Assembly: GCA_014871665.1 (NCBI GenBank)
Contig: WGSL01000003.1
Span: 1 to 60,119, forward strand
Length of the DNA: 60,119 nucleotides
Reading direction: 5' to 3'
DNA from: Collinsella sp.
GTDB taxonomy: Bacteria; Actinomycetota; Coriobacteriia; Coriobacteriales; Coriobacteriaceae
Positions 36,768 through 44,897 of the stretch are shown one piece after another (the first letter of the stretch is position 1; each line of letters opens with the position of its first letter). The notes beneath the pieces are model-generated. The model was not told the origin of the DNA, searched no databases, and saw only the letters and a list, made by a program, of their open reading frames with translations. Position numbers and translations under genes: made by a program.

Positions 36768-39509
36768 ATGGACAAGACCGCACAGGACAGCTTGGCAAAG
36801 AAGCCCGTCGACATGAGGGACAGGATTCTCGAGCATCTCGAGGCCCTCACCTCTGCCGTCTCGCTCGACGACCTTGCCCGTCTGTCCACCTCCGACATCG
36901 CCGAGACGCTCATCATCTCCAGGAGCCTGGCGAGCCAGTACCTCAACGACCTTGTTCGCGCCGGCCTTGTGGTTAAGGTGGCGGGCAGGCCTGTCCGTTA
37001 TTTTCATCGCCGCGCGTTCCAGAAGCGTTTTCAGGTAAAGCTTTCTGCAAGCGAGTACGCCTCGCTCGCCGACCTCATCCAGGCGACGGGAATCGCCGAT
37101 CACCGCGACTTCGCGCGTGCCGTGGGCTTTGACCTGAGCCTCAGCTCCGTTGTCGAGCAGTGCAAGGCTGCGGTTCAGTACCCTCCGTTTGGCCTACCCA
37201 TCCTCTTGAGCGGCGGCGTGGGTGTCGGTAAGTCTTTCCTTTCTCGCCTTGTGTACGAGTACGGCAAGAACCAGGGCTTGCTGTCCCGCGACTCCTCCTA
37301 TGTGCGCATCGACTGCGCCGGGGTCCCGGATGCCGCCTCGTTCAACGGGCTTCTTGACGAGTCGATCGCGAAATCGCGCGGGGGTGTGGTTTTTGTCAAC
37401 GGCATCGAGGCACTCTCTCCCTCTGCGATGGAGCACTGCCTTGCGACGGCCCTCGGGCTCGATGCCTCCCAGGATGCGCCGCGCGCTCGCCTCGTTCTTT
37501 CGACGACGCTTTCCGCCGATGACCTGAAGGTTTCCTCGGCCTACAGCAAAATGCCCATCTGTGCCCGCGTCCCCTCACTCAAGGAGCGGACCCCCGAGGA
37601 GCGCGAGGATCTCATCTTGAGCTTCCTGCGCAGCGAGGGGTGCCGAATCGGTTCTGATGTGAAGATCAGCCGCGGCGCATACCGTTGCCTCGTGAACGCG
37701 GACTTTTCCGATAACATCGCCGGCTTGCGCGCCTGCGTGACGAACTGCTGCGCCAAAGCGTTCCTCAATCGCGAGGGCGACTACGTCGTCGTTCGCCCGT
37801 ATCTTCTTCCCAGCGGGCTCCTCTCCTCCGCGCAGATCGATCAACAGCCCGACGATGGCGTTCTGATCGACGCGTCCCTGGATGCCGCCGCGAGCACAGG
37901 GCCGGTCGAGCAGGCGCTCGATGCCCTGTGCTCCCTCGATGAGCGATTCTGCGCCGGGGAGCTCTCTGTCTCCGAGCTCGTCTCGCAAGCTGTCTCCGCT
38001 GTGCGCGGCGTTGAGGATCACTTGATCTTCGACCACGGCGTCGCCTCCTCGAGGTCGCGCGCCTTCGAGCGCGTCGTGGGCGCGGTCCTTGCCGACGCAG
38101 GCTCTTCTTATGGCATCGAGCTTTCGAGGAAGGTCGCTTTTCTACTGGCCCAGGAGATTTGCCTGCAGTTGTGGCCGGGTATCGGCCTGGCTAAGCGAAA
38201 GTCTGCCTGTGCGGAGCAAATCTCCCATCTCCTCGGTGCCGTGACCTCCGAATTGCCGTTTGCCTCGAGTGTCTCCGATCAGGTCGCCGCAGACGTGGAA
38301 GGGGCGCTGGGAATCTCGCTCGATCACTTCACGAAGACGCTTCTGACGCTGCGCGTCGCATCGGAGTCTCGCGATGCGAAGGCCCTTCGGACGCTCTGCG
38401 TCATCTTGCCCCACGGCTACTCAACGGCGACGAGCATCGCCGACGCGGCGAACCGTATGCTCGGCATGCATGTGTACGAGGCTGTCGACATGCCCTACGA
38501 CCAGCAGCTGAAGGACATCGTCGGTCCGCTCCAGCACCTCGTCGACCGCCATTCCTACTGCACCGGGGTCGTGTTCCTCGTCGACATGGGCTCCTTGGAG
38601 GAGGCCTATAAGGCCCTCGAGAACGTTACCGACTCCACTATCGGCGTGGTGAACAACGTCTCTACCGGTCTTGCGCTCGAGATCGGGGTCGGGCTGCTCG
38701 GCGGCAAGTCCATCGCCGAGGTTCTTGGCGATGCGACCGCCGCGTGCGTGACGCACTGCAAGGTGATCGAGCGCGTCAACCGTGAGGACGCCATCGTCTT
38801 CTGCTCCGAGTCCGGGGTCGACGCCGCGGAGAGGATACGCCAGCTCGTCTCGCAGAGCCTCCCGCGCACCATAGGCGCGCGCCTGCTCACGAGGCCCTTC
38901 AAGCAGCTCGTCGCGAACGGGTCGAACGACGCCGTTTTCTCCGAGCACCGCGTCTGCGCCGTCATCGGCACGGGAGACCCCGGGGTCGCCTCCATCCCCT
39001 TCGTCGCCCTCGAGGACATCATGTCGACGGCGTCCGCCTCTAAGGTCGATGCCGTGTTCGGCAGGTGGCTTGACGCTTCCGAGCTCTCTTCTTTCCACGA
39101 GAAGCTGCTCTCGAACATGACGCTGCAGAACGTCATCCGCTCCATCACCATCCTCGACCCGGAGCGGCTATTCCACGAGATCGAGAGCGCCGTGCACGAG
39201 CTTCAGCGCAGGACAGGCGAGAAGATCGGCAGCAACGCCATCATTGGGCTCTACGTCCACCTCTGCTGTCTCGTCGAGCGCCTTGTTACCAGAAACCCCA
39301 TTGAGACCTACGTTGGCCAGGACCGCTTCGAGGAGGAGCGTGCCGATTTCATCGAGTCCTTCAGGCAGAGCTTCTCGAGTATCTCGACGCGCTATCGCGT
39401 AGAGGTTCCCGTAAGCGAGATCGCATATGTCTTCGACTACATAAGCGTGAGCGCCGCCCCGGCGCGAGAAGAGCGCCTCGGCTCCTCGGACCTCCTGCTC
39501 GACGAGTGA
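36768..39509 (+). CDS. LevR-like PRD regulator with degenerate AAA+ domain
   Basis: A 913-residue PTS-controlled regulator of the adjacent operon. Its layout is: winged HTH (residues 15-80), AAA+ domain (about 130-350) with Walker A SGGVGVGKS at 148-156, first PRD (about 430-520), an EIIA(Man)-like domain with His549 in LPHGYSTATSIA, an EIIB-like linker, and a second PRD (about 800-880). Walker B, normally ending Asp-Glu, here reads VVFVNGIE, and the GAFTGA loop needed to touch sigma54 is missing. It therefore probably works as a DNA-binding regulator switched by PTS phosphorylation, not as a sigma54 activator. Strong RBS GAGGAGG; TATACT at 36738-36743 may be its -10. Confidence 0.88.
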   Translation: MDKTAQDSLAKKPVDMRDRILEHLEALTSAVSLDDLARLSTSDIAETLIISRSLASQYLNDLVRAGLVVKVAGRPVRYFHRRAFQKRFQVKLSASEYASLADLIQATGIADHRDFARAVGFDLSLSSVVEQCKAAVQYPPFGLPILLSGGVGVGKSFLSRLVYEYGKNQGLLSRDSSYVRIDCAGVPDAASFNGLLDESIAKSRGGVVFVNGIEALSPSAMEHCLATALGLDASQDAPRARLVLSTTLSADDLKVSSAYSKMPICARVPSLKERTPEEREDLILSFLRSEGCRIGSDVKISRGAYRCLVNADFSDNIAGLRACVTNCCAKAFLNREGDYVVVRPYLLPSGLLSSAQIDQQPDDGVLIDASLDAAASTGPVEQALDALCSLDERFCAGELSVSELVSQAVSAVRGVEDHLIFDHGVASSRSRAFERVVGAVLADAGSSYGIELSRKVAFLLAQEICLQLWPGIGLAKRKSACAEQISHLLGAVTSELPFASSVSDQVAADVEGALGISLDHFTKTLLTLRVASESRDAKALRTLCVILPHGYSTATSIADAANRMLGMHVYEAVDMPYDQQLKDIVGPLQHLVDRHSYCTGVVFLVDMGSLEEAYKALENVTDSTIGVVNNVSTGLALEIGVGLLGGKSIAEVLGDATAACVTHCKVIERVNREDAIVFCSESGVDAAERIRQLVSQSLPRTIGARLLTRPFKQLVANGSNDAVFSEHRVCAVIGTGDPGVASIPFVALEDIMSTASASKVDAVFGRWLDASELSSFHEKLLSNMTLQNVIRSITILDPERLFHEIESAVHELQRRTGEKIGSNAIIGLYVHLCCLVERLVTRNPIETYVGQDRFEEERADFIESFRQSFSSISTRYRVEVPVSEIAYVFDYISVSAAPAREERLGSSDLLLDE

Positions 39510-39632
39510 CCTTCCCCGCGCCGCCGCAAGCTGACCGCGCGTCCTCAATAATCCGATAACCCCTTGCCCGGCGCGAATCCGGATAGCGCCGAGGCAGTAC
39601 CGAACGTAAAACTTCATTTGATAGGAGCAAAC

Positions 39633-40106
39633 ATGAGTGTTGTTATGGCACGAATCGACAATCGCCTGCTTCACGGCATCATCGTGACGCAGTGGGCCCC
39701 GGTGTCGGGCGCGACCCGAGTCATGGTCATCGACGACAAGGTCGCCGGCGACGAGGTCCTGAAGTCCACTATGAGGATGGCGCGCCCCGCGGGCATGGCC
39801 GTCTCGATCATCTCCGAGCAGACCGCGCTCAAGAACTTCGCGGCGGGCAAGTACGACCGCGAGAAGGTCTTTGTCATCGCCAAGGAGCCCGAGACGATCC
39901 TTCACCTGGTCGAGTCGGGCATCGAGCTCCCGTCGCTGATCGTCGGCGGCTCGCTCGTCAAGGAGGGCGGCGTCCAGCTCACCCAGCGCGCCTATGCCTC
40001 CGCCGAGAACGTCCAGAGCTACAAGGCGCTCATCGCCCGTGGCGTCAAGGTGACGGCACAGTTCGTGCCCGCCGACAAGCCCGTCTCCGTCGCCGACCTC
40101 ATCTAA
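39633..40106 (+). CDS. PTS mannose/fructose/sorbose family IIB subunit
   Basis: A 157-residue cytoplasmic phosphocarrier that receives phosphate from IIA and gives it to the incoming sugar. The phosphorylated residue is His14 in DNRLLHGIIVTQW, diagnostic of the mannose family. The start ATG 39633 follows ATAGGAG; the frame upstream to 39564 is the leader. It opens the IIB-IIC-IID-IIA-GH172-ROK operon. A short dyad GGCGC/GCGCC at 39570-39590 in the leader could be an operator. Confidence 0.95.
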   Translation: MSVVMARIDNRLLHGIIVTQWAPVSGATRVMVIDDKVAGDEVLKSTMRMARPAGMAVSIISEQTALKNFAAGKYDREKVFVIAKEPETILHLVESGIELPSLIVGGSLVKEGGVQLTQRAYASAENVQSYKALIARGVKVTAQFVPADKPVSVADLI

Positions 40107-40115
40107 GGAGGGATC

Positions 40116-40901
40116 ATGGTCAACTTCACTATCCTGCAGGTCGTCCTTTTGACCCTGCTGGCCTTCATCAAGCACGTGGACTACTACGGCATCCCGATGA
40201 TCTTCGTCAACTATGCCGTCTTCTGGGGCCTTATCACCGGCGTCGTCATGGGCGACTGGCAGACCGGCCTCGTCATCGGCGGCACCATCCAGCTCATGCA
40301 GCTCGGCGTCGCGGGCTTCGGCGGCTCGTCGATTCCCGACTACGGCACGATGGCCATCATCGCCACCGCCTACGGCGTGACCCTGGGCGCGGACACGGGC
40401 CTCGCCATCGGCCTGCCGGTCGGCATGCTCGGCATCCAGCTCGACGTCATCGTCAAGATTCTCAACGGCTTCGTCGTCGAGAAGTCCCAGAAGTTCTGCA
40501 ACGAGGGTAAGTTCAATCAGATGAACGCCATCCTGTGGGTCTGCCCCGCGCTCTTCGGCCTGTGCGCCGCCCTGCCCGTCTTTGTCTCCGTGACGCTCGG
40601 CCAGCCCGCCGTCAACTGGCTCCTCGAGGTCATGCCCCAGTGGTTCCTCTCCGGCCTCACCCTCGCCGGCAAGATGCTCCCGGCCATCGGTATCGCCATG
40701 CTGCTCCGCTACATGCCCACCGGCAAGTACTTCCAGTACCTGCTCGTCGGCTTCTTCCTCTCGGCCTTCCTGAACGTGCCCATCATCGGCGCCGCCATCG
40801 TCGGCGTTGCCCTCGCGATCGCGTTCTACCAGCGTGCCGAGAGGGACACCGAGCTCGCCGCCCACGCTTCCGCAGACGCCTTCATCGGAGAGGATGAGTA
40901 A
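40116..40901 (+). CDS. PTS mannose family IIC subunit
   Basis: A 261-residue integral membrane component that, with IID, forms the transport channel. It has multiple hydrophobic spans and the family hallmark GDWQTGLVIGGTIQLMQLG near residue 45, then GGSSIPDYGTMAII. Nine bases separate it from IIB and it is followed at once by IID, as in LevDEFG and ManXYZ systems. The substrate cannot be told from IIC alone. Confidence 0.94.
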   Translation: MVNFTILQVVLLTLLAFIKHVDYYGIPMIFVNYAVFWGLITGVVMGDWQTGLVIGGTIQLMQLGVAGFGGSSIPDYGTMAIIATAYGVTLGADTGLAIGLPVGMLGIQLDVIVKILNGFVVEKSQKFCNEGKFNQMNAILWVCPALFGLCAALPVFVSVTLGQPAVNWLLEVMPQWFLSGLTLAGKMLPAIGIAMLLRYMPTGKYFQYLLVGFFLSAFLNVPIIGAAIVGVALAIAFYQRAERDTELAAHASADAFIGEDE

Positions 40902-40903
40902 CC

Positions 40904-41737
40904 ATGGAAAACGAGAACATCACCGCCGTCGCCGAGGGCAAGCCCTCCGGCTACAAGGTCACCAAGAAGGATCTGCGCAACGCGAACTGGCGCTGGCTCA
41001 TGAGCGTGTGCACCTTCAACTACCAGACCCAGCAGGGCGCCTCAGTCGCCTACGCCCTCTCGCCGGTCCTGAGGAAGATCTACACGAACGACGAGGACTA
41101 TAAGCAAGCGCTCAACAACCACTTCCGCTACTACAATACCCAGCCTTGGCTCGCCGCCATCATCCTTGGCGCCTGCGTGGCCATGGAGGAACGCGACGGC
41201 CTAGCGGCGGCGGACGCCGTCCAAGACCTGAAGATCGGCACCATGGGACCGCTCGCCGGCGTCGGCGACTCCCTGCTCATGACCATGATCCCGACCATCA
41301 TGGGCTCCATCGCCGCCTACATGGCCATCGAGGGCAACCCCGTGGGAGCCGGCATCTGGTTCGCGCTCATCTTGGCCATCTTCTGGGTCCGCATGCACGC
41401 CCTCGAGTTCGGCTACAAGCAGGGCGTGAAGCTCGTCACCGACTTCAGCGAGAAGCTTCCCAACCTCACTGCCGCCGCCTCCGTGCTCGGCCTCACCGTG
41501 GTCGGCTGCCTCATCGCCTCGGTCATCGGCGTCACCTGCCCGATTAGCTTCAGCTTCGGCGACGTCTCGATGGAGATTCAGCCGCTGCTCGACAAGATCC
41601 TGCCTGCCATGATCCCCGCCGCCATCACGGGAAGCGCGTATTACCTTCTTACCAAGAAGAACGCGAGCATGACGGCCCTCATCCTCGTGGTGATCGTCCT
41701 CGCGATGGTCGCCTCCGCCGCTGGCATCCTCGCCTAG
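40904..41737 (+). CDS. PTS mannose family IID subunit
   Basis: A 277-residue membrane subunit unique to the mannose family. The N-terminal amphipathic part contains NWRWLMSVCTFNYQTQQGA, followed by FRYYNTQPWLAAIILG and the conserved LKIGTMGPLAGVGDSL near residue 107. The C-terminal third has two or three spans. It begins 2 bases after IIC, so translation is coupled. Confidence 0.94.
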   Translation: MENENITAVAEGKPSGYKVTKKDLRNANWRWLMSVCTFNYQTQQGASVAYALSPVLRKIYTNDEDYKQALNNHFRYYNTQPWLAAIILGACVAMEERDGLAAADAVQDLKIGTMGPLAGVGDSLLMTMIPTIMGSIAAYMAIEGNPVGAGIWFALILAIFWVRMHALEFGYKQGVKLVTDFSEKLPNLTAAASVLGLTVVGCLIASVIGVTCPISFSFGDVSMEIQPLLDKILPAMIPAAITGSAYYLLTKKNASMTALILVVIVLAMVASAAGILA

Positions 41738-41763
41738 CTTCGACCCAAGAGATTGGTGAATCA

Positions 41764-42162
41764 ATGAGAAAGATAGTTGTGGCGAGCCATTCCCTTCTCG
41801 CCCAGGGCTTCAAGGACACCCTCGAGTTCCTTACGGGTAAGAGCGACGCCGTCAACGCCGTGTGCGCCTACGTGAACGACAACGGCGAGGGGCTCGACGC
41901 GGCGGTCGAGGCGGCTCTTTCGGGCACTGACGAGGTCGTCGTCCTCACCGACGCGCTCGGCGGCAGCGTGAACCAGCGCTTCTCCCGCTTCGCCTCCGAC
42001 CGGATCCACGTGATCGCGGGTGTCAACCTCCCGCTCGCCATGACGGTCGCGCTCGCGCGCCCCGACGAGAAACTCGACTTCGACGCCCTCGTCGACGAGG
42101 CGCGCCAGCAGATCGTCTACGTGAACGGTGCCAGTTCCGCCGAGTGCGAAGACGACGAATAG
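41764..42162 (+). CDS. PTS mannose family IIA subunit
   Basis: A 132-residue soluble IIA protein phosphorylated by HPr on His9 (VVASHSLLAQGF). The family segment VVVLTDALGGSVNQ lies near residue 60. It is encoded after IID, unlike many operons where IIA comes first. It is also the likely phosphate route to the regulator's PRD/EIIA-like domains. Confidence 0.93.
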   Translation: MRKIVVASHSLLAQGFKDTLEFLTGKSDAVNAVCAYVNDNGEGLDAAVEAALSGTDEVVVLTDALGGSVNQRFSRFASDRIHVIAGVNLPLAMTVALARPDEKLDFDALVDEARQQIVYVNGASSAECEDDE

Positions 42163-42174
42163 AGGAGGTCGACG

Positions 42175-43299
42175 ATGAGAGAGTTCCTTAAAGACGTGTG
42201 GATGCACGGCGGTGAGGAAAGCCGCGCCATCACCCCCGAGAACATCACGGGCGAGAAGGGCCGCGCCGCCATGTCGGCCAGCCACCTCGGCGTCGGCCGC
42301 AAGGGCTCGTGCTGCGTGCCCCTTGAGTCCGGCGAGACCATCACGCTCGCGGACATCGAGGGCCCCGGCATCATCCGCCACATCTGGATGACCGTCCCCG
42401 ACAAGACCGCCGCCGGCAGCTTCGTCATGCGCGACCTCGTGCTGCGCTTCTACTGGGACGACGAGGAGACCCCCTCGGTCGAGTGCCCTGTCGGCGACTT
42501 CTTCTGCAACGGCTTCGGTGAGCGCGCCATCGTCAACTCGATGCCCATCTGCGTGAACCCGACGGGCGGCATGAACTGCTACTTCGAGATGCCCTTCAGG
42601 AAGCACGCCAAGGTCACGCTTACGAGCGAGCACCCCGGGTTCATTAAGTACATCTTCTACACGTTCAACTACGCGCTCACCGACGTGCCGGACGACGCCA
42701 TGTACTTCCACGCCCGTTTTAACCGCGAGCGCAGCACCCGCAGGGGCGTCGACTACACCGTGCTCGACGGCGTGCGCGGTAAGGGCTACTACGTCGGCAC
42801 CTACATGGCCCTGTGCGCCCTGGAGCGCTATTGGTGGGGCGAGGGCGAGATGAAGTTCTTCCTCGACGGCGACGAGGAGTTCCCCACGGTCACCTCGACG
42901 GGAGCCGAGGACTACTTCGGCGGTGCCTGGGCCTTCCTCGACAGGCCGCCCCACGCGCTGCCCGAGGCGCAGTGCTTCAACACGCTGTTCGCCGGCTACC
43001 CGTACCGCTCGACGCGCGACGCCACGCGCGACCGCTTCAGCGCGGGCAAGCCGAACCCGAACCCGATGCTCGCGACCAACGACGACGCGCTGCCCAGGCA
43101 CGGCCTCTACAGGTGGCACCTTCCCGACCCGATCTCGTTCAAGGAGGACCTGCGCGTGACGTTCCAGGACCTCGGCAACGACGACATCAAGCTCTACGAG
43201 CGCGAGGACGACATCTCCACCGTCGCCTACTGGTACCAAAGCGAGCCGCACGCCGTGCTCGCCCCGTTTGCCGCAAGGCAGGACCGCGTGCCCAGGTAG
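42175..43299 (+). CDS. GH172 (DUF2961) family furanoside hydrolase/transferase
   Basis: A 374-residue cytoplasmic protein of the DUF2961 family, now glycoside hydrolase family 172. Known GH172 members act on difructose dianhydride I/inulobiose (alpha-D-fructofuranosides) or on D-arabinofuranosides. The core motif is seen as YWWGEGEMKFFLDGD near residues 219-233, then STGAEDYFGGAW at 241-252, whose glutamates are the probable catalytic pair. No signal peptide is present, so it acts after uptake. It starts 12 bases after IIA behind GAGGAGG, firmly inside the PTS operon, and fructokinase follows. An unusual fructose disaccharide is the favoured substrate; the exact sugar is inference. Confidence 0.88.
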   Translation: MREFLKDVWMHGGEESRAITPENITGEKGRAAMSASHLGVGRKGSCCVPLESGETITLADIEGPGIIRHIWMTVPDKTAAGSFVMRDLVLRFYWDDEETPSVECPVGDFFCNGFGERAIVNSMPICVNPTGGMNCYFEMPFRKHAKVTLTSEHPGFIKYIFYTFNYALTDVPDDAMYFHARFNRERSTRRGVDYTVLDGVRGKGYYVGTYMALCALERYWWGEGEMKFFLDGDEEFPTVTSTGAEDYFGGAWAFLDRPPHALPEAQCFNTLFAGYPYRSTRDATRDRFSAGKPNPNPMLATNDDALPRHGLYRWHLPDPISFKEDLRVTFQDLGNDDIKLYEREDDISTVAYWYQSEPHAVLAPFAARQDRVPR

Positions 43300-43326
43300 G
43301 GTCGCCTCGAAACAAGCCAACGTTAT

Positions 43327-43364
43327 GGGCGTCCGCGGTTGACCATGACTGCGGGCGTCCCTTT
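43327..43364 (+). terminator. Weak intra-operon hairpin before the fructokinase gene
   Basis: GGGCGTCCGCGGT pairs imperfectly with ACTGCGGGCGTCCC, followed by only TTT. It may lower expression of the last gene without stopping it. Confidence 0.5.
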
Positions 43365-43378
43365 GTAAGGAGGATCAC

Positions 43379-44263
43379 ATGAGCGAAAAGCAAATGAGGC
43401 TCGGCGCCCTCGAGGCCGGCGGGACCAAGATGGTCTGTGCCGTGGTGTCCGGCGACGGCGAGGTCCTCGACCGTATGGAGACCCCGACGCTTGCGCCCGC
43501 CGAGACCGTCCCGCAGATGATCGAGTGGTTCGCCGCCCGCGATGTGGACGCGTTGGGCATCGGCGCCTTCGGCCCGACCTGCGTCGACCCCGTCGACGAG
43601 CGCTACGGTTCCATCCTCCAGACGCCCAAGCTCGCGTGGCGAGGCTATGGTCTTCGCGCCGCGTTCGCCGACGCCCTCGGGATTCCGGTGGCCTACGACA
43701 CGGACGTGAACGTTGCCTGCCTCGGCGAAGCGGTCTTCGGCTGCTGCAAGGGGCTCGAGGACGCCGTCTACGTGACCATCGGCACCGGCGTGGGCGCGGG
43801 CGTCATGTGCGCAGGCAGGCTCCTTCACGGCATGCTGCACCCCGAGGCCGGCCACATGCTGGTAAGGGCCCGTCCCACCGAGGAGGAACGCTGCGTCTGC
43901 CCGAGCCACGCGAGCTGTCTCGAGGGCCTCGCCTCCGGCCCCGCTATCGCCGCGCGCTGGGGAAAGCCCGCAGCCGAGCTCGCGGACAACGATGAGGTGT
44001 GGGCGCTCGAGGGGGATTATCTGGGGCAGATGTGCGCGAACCTCGTGCTCATGTACTCGCCTCGCCGCATCGTCCTCGGCGGCGGCGTGATGCACCAGGA
44101 GCAGCTCTACGGCATCGTCCGCAAGAAGACCCTCGAATATCTGGGTGGCTACATCCAGACCGCCGAGCTTAAGGACATGGAGAGCTACATCTGCGCCCCA
44201 GGCTGCGGCGGCGACCAAGGAATCCTCGGCGCGGCCGAGCTGGCAAGAAGGGCGCTCGCGTAA
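43379..44263 (+). CDS. ROK-family fructokinase
   Basis: A 294-residue sugar kinase, most like the zinc-containing ROK fructokinases (GmuE/ScrK type) that make fructose-6-phosphate. Seen are the N-terminal phosphate loop ALEAGGTKMVCAV, GIGAFGPTCVDP, the sugar and ATP segment VTIGTGVGAGV, HPEAGHM, and the cysteine cluster CVCPSHASCLEGLASGP that binds zinc. It is the last gene of the operon, with GGAGG before the ATG and a strong terminator after. It would trap the free fructose released by the GH172 enzyme. Confidence 0.9.
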   Translation: MSEKQMRLGALEAGGTKMVCAVVSGDGEVLDRMETPTLAPAETVPQMIEWFAARDVDALGIGAFGPTCVDPVDERYGSILQTPKLAWRGYGLRAAFADALGIPVAYDTDVNVACLGEAVFGCCKGLEDAVYVTIGTGVGAGVMCAGRLLHGMLHPEAGHMLVRARPTEEERCVCPSHASCLEGLASGPAIAARWGKPAAELADNDEVWALEGDYLGQMCANLVLMYSPRRIVLGGGVMHQEQLYGIVRKKTLEYLGGYIQTAELKDMESYICAPGCGGDQGILGAAELARRALA

Positions 44264-44295
44264 CTTGCGCTCTCTCCGCCATACAACGCGTTAAG

Positions 44296-44345
44296 AAAAG
44301 ACGAGCGCTTCTTGCCAATTGAGCGGCAAGAAGTGCTCGTCTTTT
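44296..44345 (+). terminator. Terminator of the PTS-GH172-fructokinase operon
   Basis: A long stem (AAAAGACGAGCGCTTCTTGC with its near-complement ending GTCTTTT) encloses an 8-nt loop. Confidence 0.92.
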
Positions 44346-44378
44346 GCATTTGTTTTTGGGCAGGACGCCCCGCCTCCG

Positions 44379-44654
44379 CTAGAGTCCCTGGACCGCCACA
44401 CCCACGAGGTTTGGACCGGTGTGGACAAGAAGCGCGGGGCTGATGTCGGAGCGGACGATCTCTACCGCATTGGCCACGCGCTCGCGCAGGGCCTGCTCCA
44501 TGCGGTCGTAGAGGTCGGCGTAGGCCGAGGTGCAGCTCACGGCAAAGTGCTTCTCGGCGATGGCGGCGACGAGCTTGACCTCGGTGCGATGGCGGTACTT
44601 GCACAGCCATTTCGTGTGCGCGAGGCTGTTGGCTTTCTGGGCCACAGCAATCAC
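44379..44654 (-). pseudogene. Chimera of an IS200 TnpA start and a DegV-family tail
   Basis: A 91-residue open frame in two parts. Residues 1-21 contain NSLAHTKWLCKY, the N-terminus of IS200/IS605 TnpA transposases. Residues 22-91 match the C-terminus of DegV-family fatty-acid-binding proteins, ending SPALLVHTGPNLVGVAVQGL. The DegV catalytic and lipid-binding N-terminal domain is gone. It looks like an IS200 insertion into a degV gene followed by deletion that fused the two frames. Both parts are non-functional on their own. Confidence 0.7.
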
Positions 44655-44707
44655 CTTCCCCCTAGCATGATGACCTGAACAATCCTCATGCTAGGGGGAA
44701 GGTTTTT
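44653..44707 (+). terminator. IS200-type end hairpin
   Basis: An 18-bp perfect stem (ACCTTCCCCCTAGCATGA with its complement) and a 15-nt loop are followed by TTTTT. This type of hairpin stands before tnpA in IS200 elements and blocks read-through from outside. 44708-44897 beyond it holds no gene I can see. Confidence 0.75.
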
Positions 44708-44897
44708 GTCGCGTAGCGGAAATTGGCCTCCACCCGCTGATCGGGTGGCTTTCTATGCCGCGCGGCACGGACTAAAGTCCATGAATAAAAACGAGGAAGG
44801 CCACGTCCGGCCTCCCTCGCGTGTCCTTGCACGCCCAATATGTGCCGTAAAAGCCGTCTTCTTCAACGTCAAAGTGAGCGCGCTTCATTTTTGCCAC

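Noticed and set aside
39510..39632. Possible sigma54 (-24/-12) promoter before the PTS operon
   Set aside because: I looked for GG-N10-GC with the flanking consensus and found no match, consistent with the regulator's missing GAFTGA.
39168..40865. 565-residue antisense frame over the PTS genes
   Set aside because: Shadow frame; the opposite strand has clear PTS proteins with coupled starts.
41761..43320. 519-residue antisense frame over IIA and GH172
   Set aside because: Shadow frame of well-supported genes, with no motif of its own.
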